DNA of 64,000 nt from Pseudomonas maumuensis (GCF_019139675.1 NZ_CP077077.1:1736001-1800000); one strand, 5' to 3'. Positions 17,742 through 26,852 are shown, counted from the first letter of the stretch. Notes: a model not told the origin generated them from the letters alone. Numbers and translations: made by a program.

Positions 17742-18089
17742 GTGGTGGACACGCATATCGATCAGAAGGTGCTGAGTGACTTGCGCGAGGTCATGGAAGA
17801 TGGCTATCTGCAGTTGCTGGAAACCTTCCTGGAAGACTCCGAGCGGCGCCTGAGCCAGTTGCACGAGGCCAAGGACGCCGACGAACTCGGTCTGGCCGCG
17901 CACAGCTTCAAGGGCAGCAGCAGCAACATGGGGGCCATTGGTCTAGCCGAGCTGTGCCGGCAGCTCGAGGAACGGGTCCGCCAGCAGCCTTTGTACGGGA
18001 TTGAAGACCTGATCAACCGCATCGACCAAGAGTATCTGGAAGTCCAGTGTTTCTACCGTGCCGAGAGGCAGCGAATCGCTGCCGAGTAA
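17742..18089 (+). CDS. hptB: Histidine phosphotransfer protein HptB
   Basis: HPt-domain protein that receives phosphate from hybrid sensors (in P. aeruginosa PA1611, RetS, ErcS' and others) and passes it to the HsbR receiver. 115 residues from a GTG at 17742, chosen because CAGGGAG lies 7 bases upstream; an ATG at 17685, overlapping hsbR, would add 19 residues without a good ribosome site. Phospho-acceptor H54 is in AAHSFKGSSSNMGA. Last gene of the HsbA-HsbR-HptB set. Confidence 0.9.
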   Translation: MVDTHIDQKVLSDLREVMEDGYLQLLETFLEDSERRLSQLHEAKDADELGLAAHSFKGSSSNMGAIGLAELCRQLEERVRQQPLYGIEDLINRIDQEYLEVQCFYRAERQRIAAE

Positions 18090-18093
18090 AAGC

Positions 18094-18109
18094 TGGCGCG
18101 AGTTTTGCT
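18094..18109 (+). promoter_or_regulatory. Sigma-54 promoter ahead of fliK
   Basis: TGGCGCGAGTTTTGCT: GG at 18095-18096 and GC at 18107-18108 with N10 spacing, 50 bases before the fliK start and just after the hptB stop. Confidence 0.8.
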
Positions 18110-18158
18110 TTTCCTTCGCACAGACGCACTTTACCAGTTCTGCCGCGGAGACCAGCCA

Positions 18159-19499
18159 ATGCCTGTCGCACCTAATCCCTTGTTGCAAGCCAGCCTCGTC
18201 AACAAGACGTCGCGCCCGGCTGCCGGTGTGGCGGACAAGCCGCTGCAGGCCCCGGCCAGCCGGGGCGCTGGCTTCGATCAGGTCATGGCTCGACAGGGGC
18301 GCGACAGTGTTCCGGCGCGTGACGACAAGGTTGCCAAGGGTGCCGATCAGGCCAAGCCCAAGGAACCGGCCGGCCCGGCCACTGGCGGCAAACCGGAGGA
18401 AGGCAGCAAGCCGGCGGTTGCCGATGACGGCAATAAGTTGCCAGTGGCAACAGGTACCCAGCCTTCCGACGAACCGGATGAATCCGCCGATAGCGGAAAT
18501 TCTACGCCGATCGACGCCAGCCTTGTGGCTGGCCAGGTCACCGATGCCCTGCCGGGGGCGCAGCTAATCCAGGCTCAGGCCGAAGCGGTCGCCCCGGTGT
18601 TGCAGGCGGCAGCCCAGGTGCCGCAGCCGGTGGTAGCGCCGCCAGCAGTAGGCGAAGAGGCTGCCAAGGATGCAGGGTTCGATCCGGAGGCCGACCCTCT
18701 GGCCAACATGCCGACCTTGCGCCTGGCGCTGGAGCAGGATGCCCAGGCCAAGGGAACCACGTCTGCCCATGCGTCCACTGCCCGGGCCGACAGCAACCAG
18801 GCGCCTGCCGACCCGACGGCAGCGGCCGTCAATACCTTGGCGAATGTGCTGCCGAAGGCCGAAGCGGAGGCAGGGCATTCCGAGCGCGGCGACAAGGCCT
18901 TCGCCGGGCTGATCGACGATGGTCTCAAGGACATCAAGGGTGCCGGCAGTGATACGCGCGTCGATGACTTCGCCGATCGCCTGGCCAGCCTTACCCAGGC
19001 GGCGACTCCCAAGACCGCCAATGCCGTGCCGATCACGCCAAGCCCGCTGCAGCAACCGCTGGCAATGAACCAGGGCGCCTGGACCGAGGGGCTGGTGAAC
19101 CGCGTCATGTACCTGTCGAGCCAGAACCTCAAGTCGGCGGATATCCAGCTTGAGCCCGCCGAGCTGGGGCGGCTGGACATCCGCGTCAATGTCGCGGCGG
19201 ATCAGCCTGCGCAGATTCACTTCGTCAGTGGCCATGCCGGCGTGCGTGACGCACTCGACAGCCAGATCCATCGCCTGCGCGAACTGTTCGCCCAGCAGGG
19301 TCTGGCGCAGCCCGACGTCAGTGTCGCCGACCAGTCCCGTGGCCAGCAGCAACAGCAGGCGCAGCAGGGTGGATCGAGCCTGTCCGGGGTCGCGGCGCGC
19401 CGTGCCGAGGCGACCGGGGAGGGCGGTGAACTCGACGCCGCGCGTCCCGTCGAGCATCAGGTGGTGGTCGGCGACAGCATGGTCGACTACTACGCCTGA
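18159..19499 (+). CDS. fliK: Flagellar hook-length control protein FliK
   Basis: Exported ruler that measures hook length and triggers the export switch in FlhB. 446 residues from ATG 18159 (GGAG 8 bases upstream). The N-terminal two-thirds is a Pro/Ala/Lys/Asp-rich low-complexity ruler region; the conserved C-terminal Flg_hook domain lies at about 320-410 (LKSADIQLEPAELGRLDIRV, QIHFVSGHAGVRDALD), followed by a Gln-rich stretch. Own sigma-54 promoter. A frame extension to 18105 starts inside that promoter and is rejected. Confidence 0.93.
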   Translation: MPVAPNPLLQASLVNKTSRPAAGVADKPLQAPASRGAGFDQVMARQGRDSVPARDDKVAKGADQAKPKEPAGPATGGKPEEGSKPAVADDGNKLPVATGTQPSDEPDESADSGNSTPIDASLVAGQVTDALPGAQLIQAQAEAVAPVLQAAAQVPQPVVAPPAVGEEAAKDAGFDPEADPLANMPTLRLALEQDAQAKGTTSAHASTARADSNQAPADPTAAAVNTLANVLPKAEAEAGHSERGDKAFAGLIDDGLKDIKGAGSDTRVDDFADRLASLTQAATPKTANAVPITPSPLQQPLAMNQGAWTEGLVNRVMYLSSQNLKSADIQLEPAELGRLDIRVNVAADQPAQIHFVSGHAGVRDALDSQIHRLRELFAQQGLAQPDVSVADQSRGQQQQQAQQGGSSLSGVAARRAEATGEGGELDAARPVEHQVVVGDSMVDYYA

Positions 19500-19579
19500 C
19501 GGTTGCCGGCCTTGTCGACGTGCCTGTGACAACAGGCGCGTCCCGGCGCAGGGGCGCTACATCGCCACTCTGGCAAATC

Positions 19580-19595
19580 TGGCATAACACTTGCT
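19580..19595 (+). promoter_or_regulatory. Sigma-54 promoter of the fliL operon
   Basis: TGGCATAACACTTGCT: GG at 19581-19582 and GC at 19593-19594, N10 spacing, 51 bases ahead of fliL. It would drive fliLMNOPQR-flhB. Confidence 0.85.
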
Positions 19596-19645
19596 CAAGC
19601 CACGTCATCCTCCTTTGAAACCCCGATGGACGACGGATTATTGGC

Positions 19646-20143
19646 ATGGCGAAGAGTGACGCAGTGAAAGACCCCGCCGCTAAAGGCAAACTCAAGTTGA
19701 TCCTGCTGCTGGTACTGGCCCTGCTTCTGGCGGTCGGCCTGTCGGTAGGCGCTACCTGGTTCTTCATGCACAAGAGCGGGTCGGAACCGACACCCGAGGC
19801 GGCGCAGAGCAACGTCAAGCCGGCGGCGATCTACGAACCCCTGGCCCCGGCCTTCGTGGTCAACTTCAACCAGAATGGCCGGCAGCGCTACATGCAGGTG
19901 AGCATCACCATGCAGGGTCGCAGCCAGGCCGACCTGGAAGCGCTGAAAGTGCATATGCCGGTGATTCGCAACAACCTGGTGATGATGTTCTCCGGGCAGG
20001 GTTTCGACACCCTTGCCGCGAGCTCGGTCGGCCAGGAGATGCTGCGTCAGAAGGCCACCGCGGTGGTCCAGGAAGTGGCGCAGAAGGAAGTCGGCAGGCC
20101 GGTCGTCGACCAGCTGCTGTTCACCAATTTCGTATTGCAGTAG
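19646..20143 (+). CDS. fliL: Flagellar basal body-associated protein FliL
   Basis: Single-span inner-membrane protein that surrounds and supports the MotAB stator. 165 residues: short Lys-rich cytoplasmic N-terminus, one membrane helix at about residues 17-38 (LILLLVLALLLAVGLSVGATW), and a periplasmic FliL domain (YEPLAPAFVVNFNQNGRQRYMQ). Ends with FTNFVLQ, a typical C-terminus. First gene of the operon, ten bases ahead of fliM. Confidence 0.96.
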   Translation: MAKSDAVKDPAAKGKLKLILLLVLALLLAVGLSVGATWFFMHKSGSEPTPEAAQSNVKPAAIYEPLAPAFVVNFNQNGRQRYMQVSITMQGRSQADLEALKVHMPVIRNNLVMMFSGQGFDTLAASSVGQEMLRQKATAVVQEVAQKEVGRPVVDQLLFTNFVLQ

Positions 20144-20153
20144 GAGCACATAG

Positions 20154-21122
20154 ATGGCCGTGCAGGACCTGCTGTCCCAGGATGAGATCGACGCCCTGCT
20201 GCATGGGGTGGACGATGGGCTGGTACAAACCGAGAGCACCGGCGAGCCGGGCAGCATCAAGAGCTACGACCTGACCAGTCAGGATCGTATCGTCCGGGGG
20301 CGCATGCCGACCCTGGAGATGATCAACGAGCGTTTCGCCCGCTACACCCGCATCAGCATGTTCAACCTGCTGCGTCGCTCCGCCGATGTGGCGGTGGGCG
20401 GCGTGCAGGTGATGAAGTTCGGCGAGTACGTGCATTCGCTGTACGTGCCGACCAGCCTGAACCTGGTCAAGATCAAGCCGTTGCGCGGCACCGCGCTGTT
20501 CATCCTCGACGCCAAGCTGGTGTTCAAGCTGGTGGACAACTTCTTCGGTGGCGACGGCCGCCACGCCAAGATCGAGGGGCGAGAGTTCACCCCGACCGAG
20601 CTGCGCGTGGTGCGCATGGTCCTGGACCAGTGCTTCGTCGACCTCAAGGAGGCCTGGCAGGCGATTATGCCGGTCAACTTCGAGTACATAAACTCCGAGG
20701 TCAACCCGGCCATGGCCAACATCGTCGGCCCCAGCGAGGCGGTGGTGGTCTCGACCTTCCACATCGAACTCGATGGCGGTGGTGGCGACCTGCACGTGAC
20801 CATGCCGTACTCGATGATCGAGCCGGTGCGCGAGATGCTCGACGCGGGCTTCCAGTCCGACCTGGACGATCAGGACGAGCGTTGGGTCAAGGCCCTGCGC
20901 GAGGACGTGCTGGACGTCAATGTCCCGGTTTCGGCCACGGTTGCCCGTCGCCAGCTGAAGCTGCGCGACATCCTGCACATGCAGCCCGGTGACGTAATTC
21001 CGGTGGAACTGCCGGAGCACCTGGTGCTGCGCGCCAACGGCGTGCCGTCGTTCAAGGCGCGGCTGGGGTCGCACAAAGGCACCCTGTCGCTGCAGATCAT
21101 CGACCCGATCGAACGCCGCTGA
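20154..21122 (+). CDS. fliM: Flagellar motor switch protein FliM
   Basis: Middle layer of the C-ring and receptor of phosphorylated CheY. 322 residues. The N-terminal CheY-binding EIDALLHG segment follows MAVQDLLSQD, then the CheC-like domain with the GGEXXXX-type core (ALFILDAKLVFKLVDNFFGG) and a C-terminal SpoA domain (LKLRDILHMQPGDVIPVELP). AGGAG lies 7 bases upstream. Confidence 0.98.
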   Translation: MAVQDLLSQDEIDALLHGVDDGLVQTESTGEPGSIKSYDLTSQDRIVRGRMPTLEMINERFARYTRISMFNLLRRSADVAVGGVQVMKFGEYVHSLYVPTSLNLVKIKPLRGTALFILDAKLVFKLVDNFFGGDGRHAKIEGREFTPTELRVVRMVLDQCFVDLKEAWQAIMPVNFEYINSEVNPAMANIVGPSEAVVVSTFHIELDGGGGDLHVTMPYSMIEPVREMLDAGFQSDLDDQDERWVKALREDVLDVNVPVSATVARRQLKLRDILHMQPGDVIPVELPEHLVLRANGVPSFKARLGSHKGTLSLQIIDPIERR

Positions 21123-21168
21123 AGGCGTGCCGGTCGCTCCAACGTATTGAATGCCTGTCGAGGAAATC

Positions 21169-21633
21169 ATGGCTAACGAAAACGAGATCAACTCTCCAGA
21201 GGAACAGGCCCTGGCCGATGAATGGGCTGCCGCCCTGGAAGAAACCGGCGATGCCGGTCAGTCCGACATCGACGCGCTGCTGGCGGCCGACGCCGCATCG
21301 TCCGGCGCTGGCCGCCTGCCGATGGAAGAGTTTGCCAGTTCGCCCAAGCCCAACGAGAACGTGAGCCTCGAAGGCCCGAACCTGGACGTGATCCTGGACA
21401 TCCCGGTGAGCATCTCCATGGAAGTGGGCAGCACCGAGATCAGCATCCGCAACCTGCTGCAGCTCAACCAGGGCTCGGTGATCGAGCTGGATCGCCTGGC
21501 CGGCGAGCCATTGGATGTGCTGGTCAACGGCACCCTTATCGCCCATGGCGAGGTGGTCGTGGTCAACGAGAAGTTCGGCATCCGCCTGACCGACGTGATC
21601 AGCCCCAGCGAACGTATCAAGAAGCTGCGCTGA
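21169..21633 (+). CDS. fliN: Flagellar motor switch protein FliN
   Basis: Base of the C-ring. 154 residues from ATG 21169, which follows GAGGAA and gives the conserved start MANENE; an upstream ATG at 21151 adds MPVEEI without a ribosome site. The acidic N-terminal part with DIDALL is followed by the SpoA domain (SMEVGSTEISIRNLLQLNQG, EPLDVLVNGTLIAHGEVVVV). The stop is directly followed by the fliO start. Confidence 0.97.
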   Translation: MANENEINSPEEQALADEWAAALEETGDAGQSDIDALLAADAASSGAGRLPMEEFASSPKPNENVSLEGPNLDVILDIPVSISMEVGSTEISIRNLLQLNQGSVIELDRLAGEPLDVLVNGTLIAHGEVVVVNEKFGIRLTDVISPSERIKKLR

Positions 21634-22089
21634 GTGAAGCGCATGATGCGGGGCGTCACGGCCCTCGGTGCCTTGCTCGCCAGCGAGGTGGTGATTGCCG
21701 CTGCCGAGCCAGCCGCCGCGCCGGCAGCAGGCTCGCCGCTGCCGGGCGGGCTGGGGGCGCAGCTGGCACAGATGGTGTTCGGCCTGCTGCTGGTGGTGGG
21801 GCTGATCTTCTTCCTGGCCTGGCTGCTGCGACGCATGCAGGGTAACGCCCAGCGCGGTGCCCAGGTCATCGAGATCGTCGGCAGCCGGGCCATTGGCCCG
21901 CGTGATCGGCTGTTGCTGGTGCAGGTCGGCAAGGAGCAGATCCTTATCGGCCATACCCCCGGCAGCATCGAAGCGCTGCATGTGCTGGCCGAACCCGTGG
22001 CCGTGCCTGCCACGGCGCGCCAGGCCGCACCGGAATTCGCCCAGCGGCTGCTCGAGCTGATGGGCAAGGATCATAAGGACAAGACGTGA
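21634..22089 (+). CDS. fliO: Flagellar export apparatus protein FliO
   Basis: Small assembly factor for the FliP ring of the export gate. 151 residues if translated from the GTG immediately after the fliN stop; ATG codons at 21643 and 21646 are alternatives. It has a signal-like or membrane N-terminus ([18 protein letters not shown]), a membrane helix at about 45-68 ([21 protein letters not shown]), then a cytoplasmic domain ([29 protein letters not shown]). Its stop overlaps the fliP start. Confidence 0.93.
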   Translation: MKRMMRGVTALGALLASEVVIAAAEPAAAPAAGSPLPGGLGAQLAQMVFGLLLVVGLIFFLAWLLRRMQGNAQRGAQVIEIVGSRAIGPRDRLLLVQVGKEQILIGHTPGSIEALHVLAEPVAVPATARQAAPEFAQRLLELMGKDHKDKT

Positions 22090-22844
22090 TGAGCGGCGCA
22101 GTGCGCTTTCTGTTGACCTTGGCGCTGCTGTTGGCCGCGCCGCTGGCCCTGGCCGCCGACCCGCTGTCGATCCCGGCCATCACCCTGTCCAGTGGGGCGG
22201 ATGGGCAGCAGGAATATTCGGTCAGCCTGCAGATCCTGCTGATCATGACGGCGCTGAGCTTCATCCCGGCGTTCGTCATCCTGATGACCAGCTTCACCCG
22301 CATCATCATCGTCTTCTCCATCCTGCGCCAGGCCCTGGGCCTGCAGCAGACCCCGTCGAACCAGGTGCTCACCGGCATGGCGCTGTTCCTGACCATGTTC
22401 ATCATGGCGCCGGTATTCGAGCGGGTGAACAAGGACGCGCTGCAGCCGTACCTGGCCGAGCAGATGACCGCGCAGCAGGCCATCGACAAGGCCCAGGGGC
22501 CCTTGAAGGACTTCATGTTGGCGCAGACCCGGCAGAGCGACCTCGATCTGTTCATGCGCCTGTCCAAGCGCACCGACATCGCCGGGCCTGACCAGGTGCC
22601 GCTGACGATCCTGGTGCCGGCGTTCGTCACGTCCGAGCTGAAGACCGCGTTCCAGATCGGTTTCATGATCTTCATTCCGTTCCTGATCATCGACATGGTG
22701 GTCGCCAGCGTGCTGATGGCCATGGGTATGATGATGCTGTCGCCGTTGATCATCTCGCTGCCGTTCAAGATCATGCTGTTCGTGCTGGTCGATGGCTGGG
22801 CGCTGATCATGGGTACCCTGGCCGGCAGTTTCGGCGGTGTCTGA
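22089..22844 (+). CDS. fliP: Flagellar export gate protein FliP
   Basis: Core subunit (five copies) of the FliPQR export gate. 251 residues from ATG 22089, sharing one base with the fliO stop; a GTG one codon upstream is possible. Signal peptide [22 protein letters not shown], then the membrane segments with FliP signatures [17 protein letters not shown] and [24 protein letters not shown] core, ending with [15 protein letters not shown]. Confidence 0.97.
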   Translation: MSGAVRFLLTLALLLAAPLALAADPLSIPAITLSSGADGQQEYSVSLQILLIMTALSFIPAFVILMTSFTRIIIVFSILRQALGLQQTPSNQVLTGMALFLTMFIMAPVFERVNKDALQPYLAEQMTAQQAIDKAQGPLKDFMLAQTRQSDLDLFMRLSKRTDIAGPDQVPLTILVPAFVTSELKTAFQIGFMIFIPFLIIDMVVASVLMAMGMMMLSPLIISLPFKIMLFVLVDGWALIMGTLAGSFGGV

Positions 22845-22865
22845 CGCCGCCAAGGAGAGCCTTGC

Positions 22866-23135
22866 ATGACACCTGAAGTCGCAGTCGACCTGTTCCGTGA
22901 CGCGTTGTGGCTGACCACCCTGATGGTCGCCGTGCTGGTGGTGCCGAGCCTGCTGATCGGCCTGGTGGTGGCGATGTTCCAGGCGGCCACGCAGATCAAC
23001 GAACAGACCCTGAGCTTCCTGCCGCGCTTGCTGGTGATGCTGATCACCTTGATCGTCGCCGGGCCCTGGCTGGTGCAGAAGTTCATGGAGTACTTCATCG
23101 GTCTGTACACCAGCATTCCGCAACTGATCGGTTGA
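22866..23135 (+). CDS. fliQ: Flagellar export gate protein FliQ
   Basis: Small gate subunit, 89 residues, two membrane helices (about 15-38 and 52-75), with the family pattern MTPEVAVDLFRDALW ... VVAMFQAATQINEQTLSFLPRL. AAGGAGAG lies upstream of the ATG. Seven bases separate it from fliR. Confidence 0.97.
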   Translation: MTPEVAVDLFRDALWLTTLMVAVLVVPSLLIGLVVAMFQAATQINEQTLSFLPRLLVMLITLIVAGPWLVQKFMEYFIGLYTSIPQLIG

Positions 23136-23142
23136 GGCTGCC

Positions 23143-23919
23143 ATGCTGGAGTTGACCGACACGCAGATCGGCACCTGGGTCGCCACCTTCATCCTGCCGC
23201 TGTTCCGAGTAGCGGCGGTGCTGATGACCATGCCGATCTTCGGCACCAAGATGCTGCCGGCGCGGGTGCGCCTGTACGCCGCCGTGGCGATTACCGTGGT
23301 CATCGTGCCGGGCCTGCCGCCGCTTCCCGAGATCGATCCTTTGAGTCTGCGAGGCATGCTGCTGTGTGCCGAGCAGATCATCGTCGGGGCGTTGTTCGGG
23401 TTTTCCCTGCAGCTGTTGTTCCAGGCGTTCGTCATTGCCGGGCAGATCGTCGCCGTGCAGATGGGCATGGCCTTCGCGTCCATGGTCGACCCGGCCAACG
23501 GGGTCAACGTCACGGTGATCAGCCAGTTCATGACCATGTTGGTGAGCGTGCTGTTCCTGTTGATGAACGGCCACCTGGTGGTATTCGAGGTGTTGACCGA
23601 GAGCTTTACCACGCTGCCGGTGGGCAACGCCTTGGTGGTCAATCATTTCTGGGAGATGGCCGGGCGCCTGAGTTGGGTGCTGGGCGCCGCGCTGCTGTTG
23701 ATCCTGCCGGCGATCGCTGCCTTGCTGGTGGTCAACATCGCCTTTGGCGTGATGACCCGCGCTGCGCCGCAGTTGAACATCTTTTCCATCGGTTTCCCGT
23801 TGACCCTGGTGTTGGGCATGGGGATTTTCTGGGTCGGCCTGGCCGACATCCTTCCGCATTACCAGGCACTGGCCAGCGAAGCGCTGCAGTGGCTGCGTGA
23901 GCTGGCACGGGCGCGCTGA
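23143..23919 (+). CDS. fliR: Flagellar export gate protein FliR
   Basis: Single-copy subunit of the FliP5-Q4-R1 gate. 258 residues with about six hydrophobic segments; family signatures FRVAAVLMTMPIFGTKMLPARVR, GMAFASMVDP and RAAPQLNIFSIGFPL. Ends two bases ahead of flhB, so the two are cotranscribed and probably coupled. Confidence 0.97.
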   Translation: MLELTDTQIGTWVATFILPLFRVAAVLMTMPIFGTKMLPARVRLYAAVAITVVIVPGLPPLPEIDPLSLRGMLLCAEQIIVGALFGFSLQLLFQAFVIAGQIVAVQMGMAFASMVDPANGVNVTVISQFMTMLVSVLFLLMNGHLVVFEVLTESFTTLPVGNALVVNHFWEMAGRLSWVLGAALLLILPAIAALLVVNIAFGVMTRAAPQLNIFSIGFPLTLVLGMGIFWVGLADILPHYQALASEALQWLRELARAR

Positions 23920-23921
23920 GC

Positions 23922-25064
23922 ATGGCAGAGAGCGAAAGCGGTCAGGACAAGACAGAGGAACCCACCGAGAAGCGCAAGCGCGACTCACGTGAGAAAGGTG
24001 AGGTTGCCCGCTCCAAGGAGCTGAACACCGTCGCGGTGACCCTGGCGGGCGCCGGTGGCCTGCTGGCATTCGGCGGTTATCTGGCGGAAACGCTGATGAC
24101 CTTGATGCGCATGAACTTCAGCCTGACCCGCGAGGTGATCGTCGATGAACGCAGCATGGGCGCGTTCCTGCTGGCCTCGGGCAAGATGGCGATCTGGTCG
24201 GTGCAGCCGATCCTGATTTTGCTGTTCGTGATTTCCTTCGTTGCGCCGATCGCCCTGGGTGGCTTCCTGTTCTCCGGGAGCCTGCTGCAGCCGAAGTTCA
24301 GCCGGATGAACCCATTGTCGGGGATCAAGCGCATGTTCTCGATGAACGCGCTGACCGAGCTGCTCAAGGCGGTGGCCAAGTTCGTCATGATCCTGATGGT
24401 GGCGTTGCTGGTACTGGCCAGTGACCGCGAGGCGCTGCTGGCCATCGCCAACGAGCCGCTGGAGCAGGCGATCATCCATGCGGTGCAGGTGGTGGGCTGG
24501 AGCGCCTTGTGGATGGCGGCGGGGCTGTTGCTGATTGCCGGGCTCGATGTGCCGTTCCAGCTGTTCCAGACGAACAAGAAGATGAAGATGACCAAGCAGG
24601 AGGTCAAGGACGAGTACAAGGACAGTGAAGGCAAGCCCGAGGTCAAGCAGCGGATCCGGCAGTTGCAGCGGGAGATGTCGCAGCGGCGGATGATGGCGGC
24701 GGTGCCGGATGCCGATGTGATCATCACCAACCCGACCCATTACGCGGTGGCGTTGCAGTATGACCCCGAGAAGGGCGGGTCGGCGCCGTTGCTGCTGGCC
24801 AAGGGAACAGACTTCATGGCCTTGAAGATCCGTGAGATCGGGGTTGAGCACAAGGTGCAGATACTCGAGTCGCCGGCCCTGGCGCGGGCCATCTACTACT
24901 CGACCGAGATCGAGCAGGAGATTCCGGCGGGGCTGTACCTGGCGGTGGCGCAGGTGTTGGCCTATGTGTTCCAGATTCGGCAGTATCGGGCGGGCAGGGG
25001 CAAGGCGCCGGAACCTTTGAAGAAAGATTTGCCTATTCCTGAGGATCTGCGGCGGGATAATTGA
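23922..25064 (+). CDS. flhB: Flagellar export switch protein FlhB
   Basis: Export-gate protein that switches substrate specificity from hook to filament after self-cleavage. 380 residues: charged N-terminus (DKTEEPTEKRKRDSREKGEV), four membrane segments (about 30-210) and a cytoplasmic domain with the autocleavage site N-P-T-H at about residue 270 (VIITNPTHYAVAL). Last gene of the flagellar run in this window; flhA, usually close behind, is not seen. Confidence 0.98.
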   Translation: MAESESGQDKTEEPTEKRKRDSREKGEVARSKELNTVAVTLAGAGGLLAFGGYLAETLMTLMRMNFSLTREVIVDERSMGAFLLASGKMAIWSVQPILILLFVISFVAPIALGGFLFSGSLLQPKFSRMNPLSGIKRMFSMNALTELLKAVAKFVMILMVALLVLASDREALLAIANEPLEQAIIHAVQVVGWSALWMAAGLLLIAGLDVPFQLFQTNKKMKMTKQEVKDEYKDSEGKPEVKQRIRQLQREMSQRRMMAAVPDADVIITNPTHYAVALQYDPEKGGSAPLLLAKGTDFMALKIREIGVEHKVQILESPALARAIYYSTEIEQEIPAGLYLAVAQVLAYVFQIRQYRAGRGKAPEPLKKDLPIPEDLRRDN

Positions 25065-25092
25065 GTTTGTTGATTGGCTGTTTGTATTGATG

Positions 25093-25114
25093 GAAGCGTA
25101 TGCATACACGCTTC
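25093..25114 (+). other. Hairpin/palindrome between flhB and the GFA gene
   Basis: GAAGCGT / ACGCTTC arms enclose the perfect 10-base palindrome GTATGCATAC (25098-25107). There is no T-tract, so it could be an operator for the GFA gene or a weak 3' end structure of the flh message. Confidence 0.35.
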
Positions 25115-25175
25115 AAAGCAGTTACTTTCCGCCGTCTATACTCCAGCGCCCGAAACCACAGCAAGGAGCCCCATC

Positions 25176-25589
25176 ATGTCCCTGGAAAAACAAGGCAGTT
25201 GCCTCTGTGGCAAAACCCAGTTGCGTGTCACGCTCGACAACACCCATGTCAGCGCTTGCCATTGCAGCATGTGTCGCAAATGGACCGGCGGCCCGCTGCT
25301 GGCAGTGCAATGCACCGAGCCCCCAGCCATCGAAGGCCCGACCCCCATCGCCTATGACTCCTCACCCTGGGCCCAGCGCGGCTTCTGCGGCCAGTGCGGC
25401 ACGCATCTGTTCTATCGCCTGAAAGAGAGCGACATGTACGTCGTACCGGTCGGCCTGCTTGATGGCGAGGAAGACTGGAGCTTTACCGAGCAGATATTCG
25501 TCGACGAACAGCCCGCCTGGTATTGCTTCAAGAACGAGACCCGGAACCTCACCGGTCAACAGGTCTTCGACCAGTTCGCCCCCACCTGA
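25176..25589 (+). CDS. GFA (glutathione-dependent formaldehyde-activating)/CENP-V family zinc protein
   Basis: A 137-residue Mss4-like zinc-binding protein. The zinc cysteines are at GSCLCGK (near 9-11), SACHCSMCRKWTGGP (near 30-35) and GFCGQCGTHLFYR (near 72-75), the full family set. The name comes from the paracoccal Gfa enzyme; most members, including ones like this, have no proven substrate. The ATG is chosen by AAGGAG 9 bases upstream; the frame extends upstream without a ribosome site. It stands alone behind flhB. Confidence 0.9.
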   Translation: MSLEKQGSCLCGKTQLRVTLDNTHVSACHCSMCRKWTGGPLLAVQCTEPPAIEGPTPIAYDSSPWAQRGFCGQCGTHLFYRLKESDMYVVPVGLLDGEEDWSFTEQIFVDEQPAWYCFKNETRNLTGQQVFDQFAPT

Positions 25590-25662
25590 CACGGCTTGTC
25601 TTGCCAAACCTGCGCATTCCTGAGAAAACGGCGGCCAAGAAAACCGCTTCGAGGAACCTGCC

Positions 25663-26001
25663 ATGAGCAGTGAACTGCAAGTCATCGATCTACAGGAAGG
25701 CGACGGCAAGGCCGTGGTCAAGGGTGCGCTGATCACCACCCAGTACCGCGGCACCCTGGCCGACGGCAGCGAGTTCGATTCCTCATGGGCGCGTGGCAAG
25801 CCGTTCCAGTGCGTCATCGGTACCGGCCGGGTGATCAAGGGCTGGGACCAGGGCCTGATGGGCATGCGCGTGGGTGGCAAGCGCAAGCTGCAGGTACCGG
25901 CGCACCTGGGTTATGGCGAACGCTCGGTCGGTGCGATTCCGCCGAATTCGGACCTTACCTTCGAGATCGAATTGCTCGAAGTGCTGACCCGCGACGACTG
26001 A
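25663..26001 (+). CDS. FKBP-type peptidyl-prolyl cis-trans isomerase
   Basis: Single-domain FKBP of 112 residues, no signal peptide, so cytoplasmic. The active-site pattern is complete: YRGTLADGSEFDSSW, IGTGRVIKGWDQGLMGMRVGGKRKL, IPAHLGYGER-like segment and the closing IPPNSDLTFEIELLEV. It would speed folding at proline bonds. GAGGAA lies 8 bases upstream. Confidence 0.95.
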   Translation: MSSELQVIDLQEGDGKAVVKGALITTQYRGTLADGSEFDSSWARGKPFQCVIGTGRVIKGWDQGLMGMRVGGKRKLQVPAHLGYGERSVGAIPPNSDLTFEIELLEVLTRDD

Positions 26002-26189
26002 ACCGCGCGCAATAATTCAGCAACATCGATGCGCTAGGGTGCTGATTGTCCAAGGAAGGTATGTGCAGTCATGGAGGAACCAAACGGGCCGTAGGCACTC
26101 TGAGCCTCACTCGCTGCCAAGGATGGCGATCACGACAGGGACATGTGGCGGGGCAACCCGATATCCAGGCCACATAGAGTCCGCCCTGT

Positions 26190-26852
26190 ATGAAGCTGCC
26201 AGCCTTCCTTCGCCGTCGCCGCCACCTGTTGTTGAGCCTGACGCTCGTTGCCGCCGCCGTGCCGCTGGCCCTGGATGTGGTCGAGAGCCGGGCGCAGCCG
26301 GTCGACGGGACCCAGACCCTGGTGTTCCTGCGCCACGCCGAGAAACCCGGTGAGGGCCTCGGGCAGTTGAACTGCCAGGGCCTGAACCGCGCCCTGGACC
26401 TGGCCACCCTGTTGCCCGAGCGTTTCGGCGATGCCGACTACGTCTTCGCCGCCAACCCTTCGCGAGGTGTCGAGGAGGGTAGCCAGGACGAGCGCTACAG
26501 CTACATTCGTCCGCTGATGACCATCAGCCCCGCCGCCATCCGCCTCGGTTTGCCGGTCAACATCGACTACGGCGCCAACGACACAGCCGCGCTGGCCGAC
26601 GAACTGCTCAGTGACAAGTATCGCAATGCGACGGTCTACACGGCCTGGTCGCGGGGGTATCTGCCGGAACTGATCAACACCGTGGCCGGCAAGGCCCTGG
26701 GCGAAGACCGGGTGCTCACCGAGGACTGGCATCGTGACGATTTCGACTCCCTGTATGTGCTGACGCTGACCTGGCGCGATGGCAAGGCGACCCTGCTCAG
26801 CCGGAACGTGCGCCAGGGCCTGGATAACGGCGAGCCTGGCTGCCCGACCTGA
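26190..26852 (+). CDS. Periplasmic histidine phosphatase family protein
   Basis: 220 residues with an N-terminal signal sequence (basic RRRR, then LLLSLTLVAAAVPLAL). The phosphohistidine motif is FLRHAEKP (RHxE, about residues 46-53); a later His in EDWHRDDFDS may be the second catalytic one. Histidine phosphatases include phosphoglycerate-mutase-like and phosphatase members; the substrate here is unknown. The 188-base gap upstream shows no clear promoter and the ribosome site is weak. Confidence 0.82.
   Translation: MKLPAFLRRRRHLLLSLTLVAAAVPLALDVVESRAQPVDGTQTLVFLRHAEKPGEGLGQLNCQGLNRALDLATLLPERFGDADYVFAANPSRGVEEGSQDERYSYIRPLMTISPAAIRLGLPVNIDYGANDTAALADELLSDKYRNATVYTAWSRGYLPELINTVAGKALGEDRVLTEDWHRDDFDSLYVLTLTWRDGKATLLSRNVRQGLDNGEPGCPT

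Noticed and set aside
26039..26353. Open frame beginning before the histidine phosphatase gene
   Set aside because: It runs into the phosphatase gene in a different frame, with no ribosome site. The phosphatase frame carries the RHAE motif and signal peptide.
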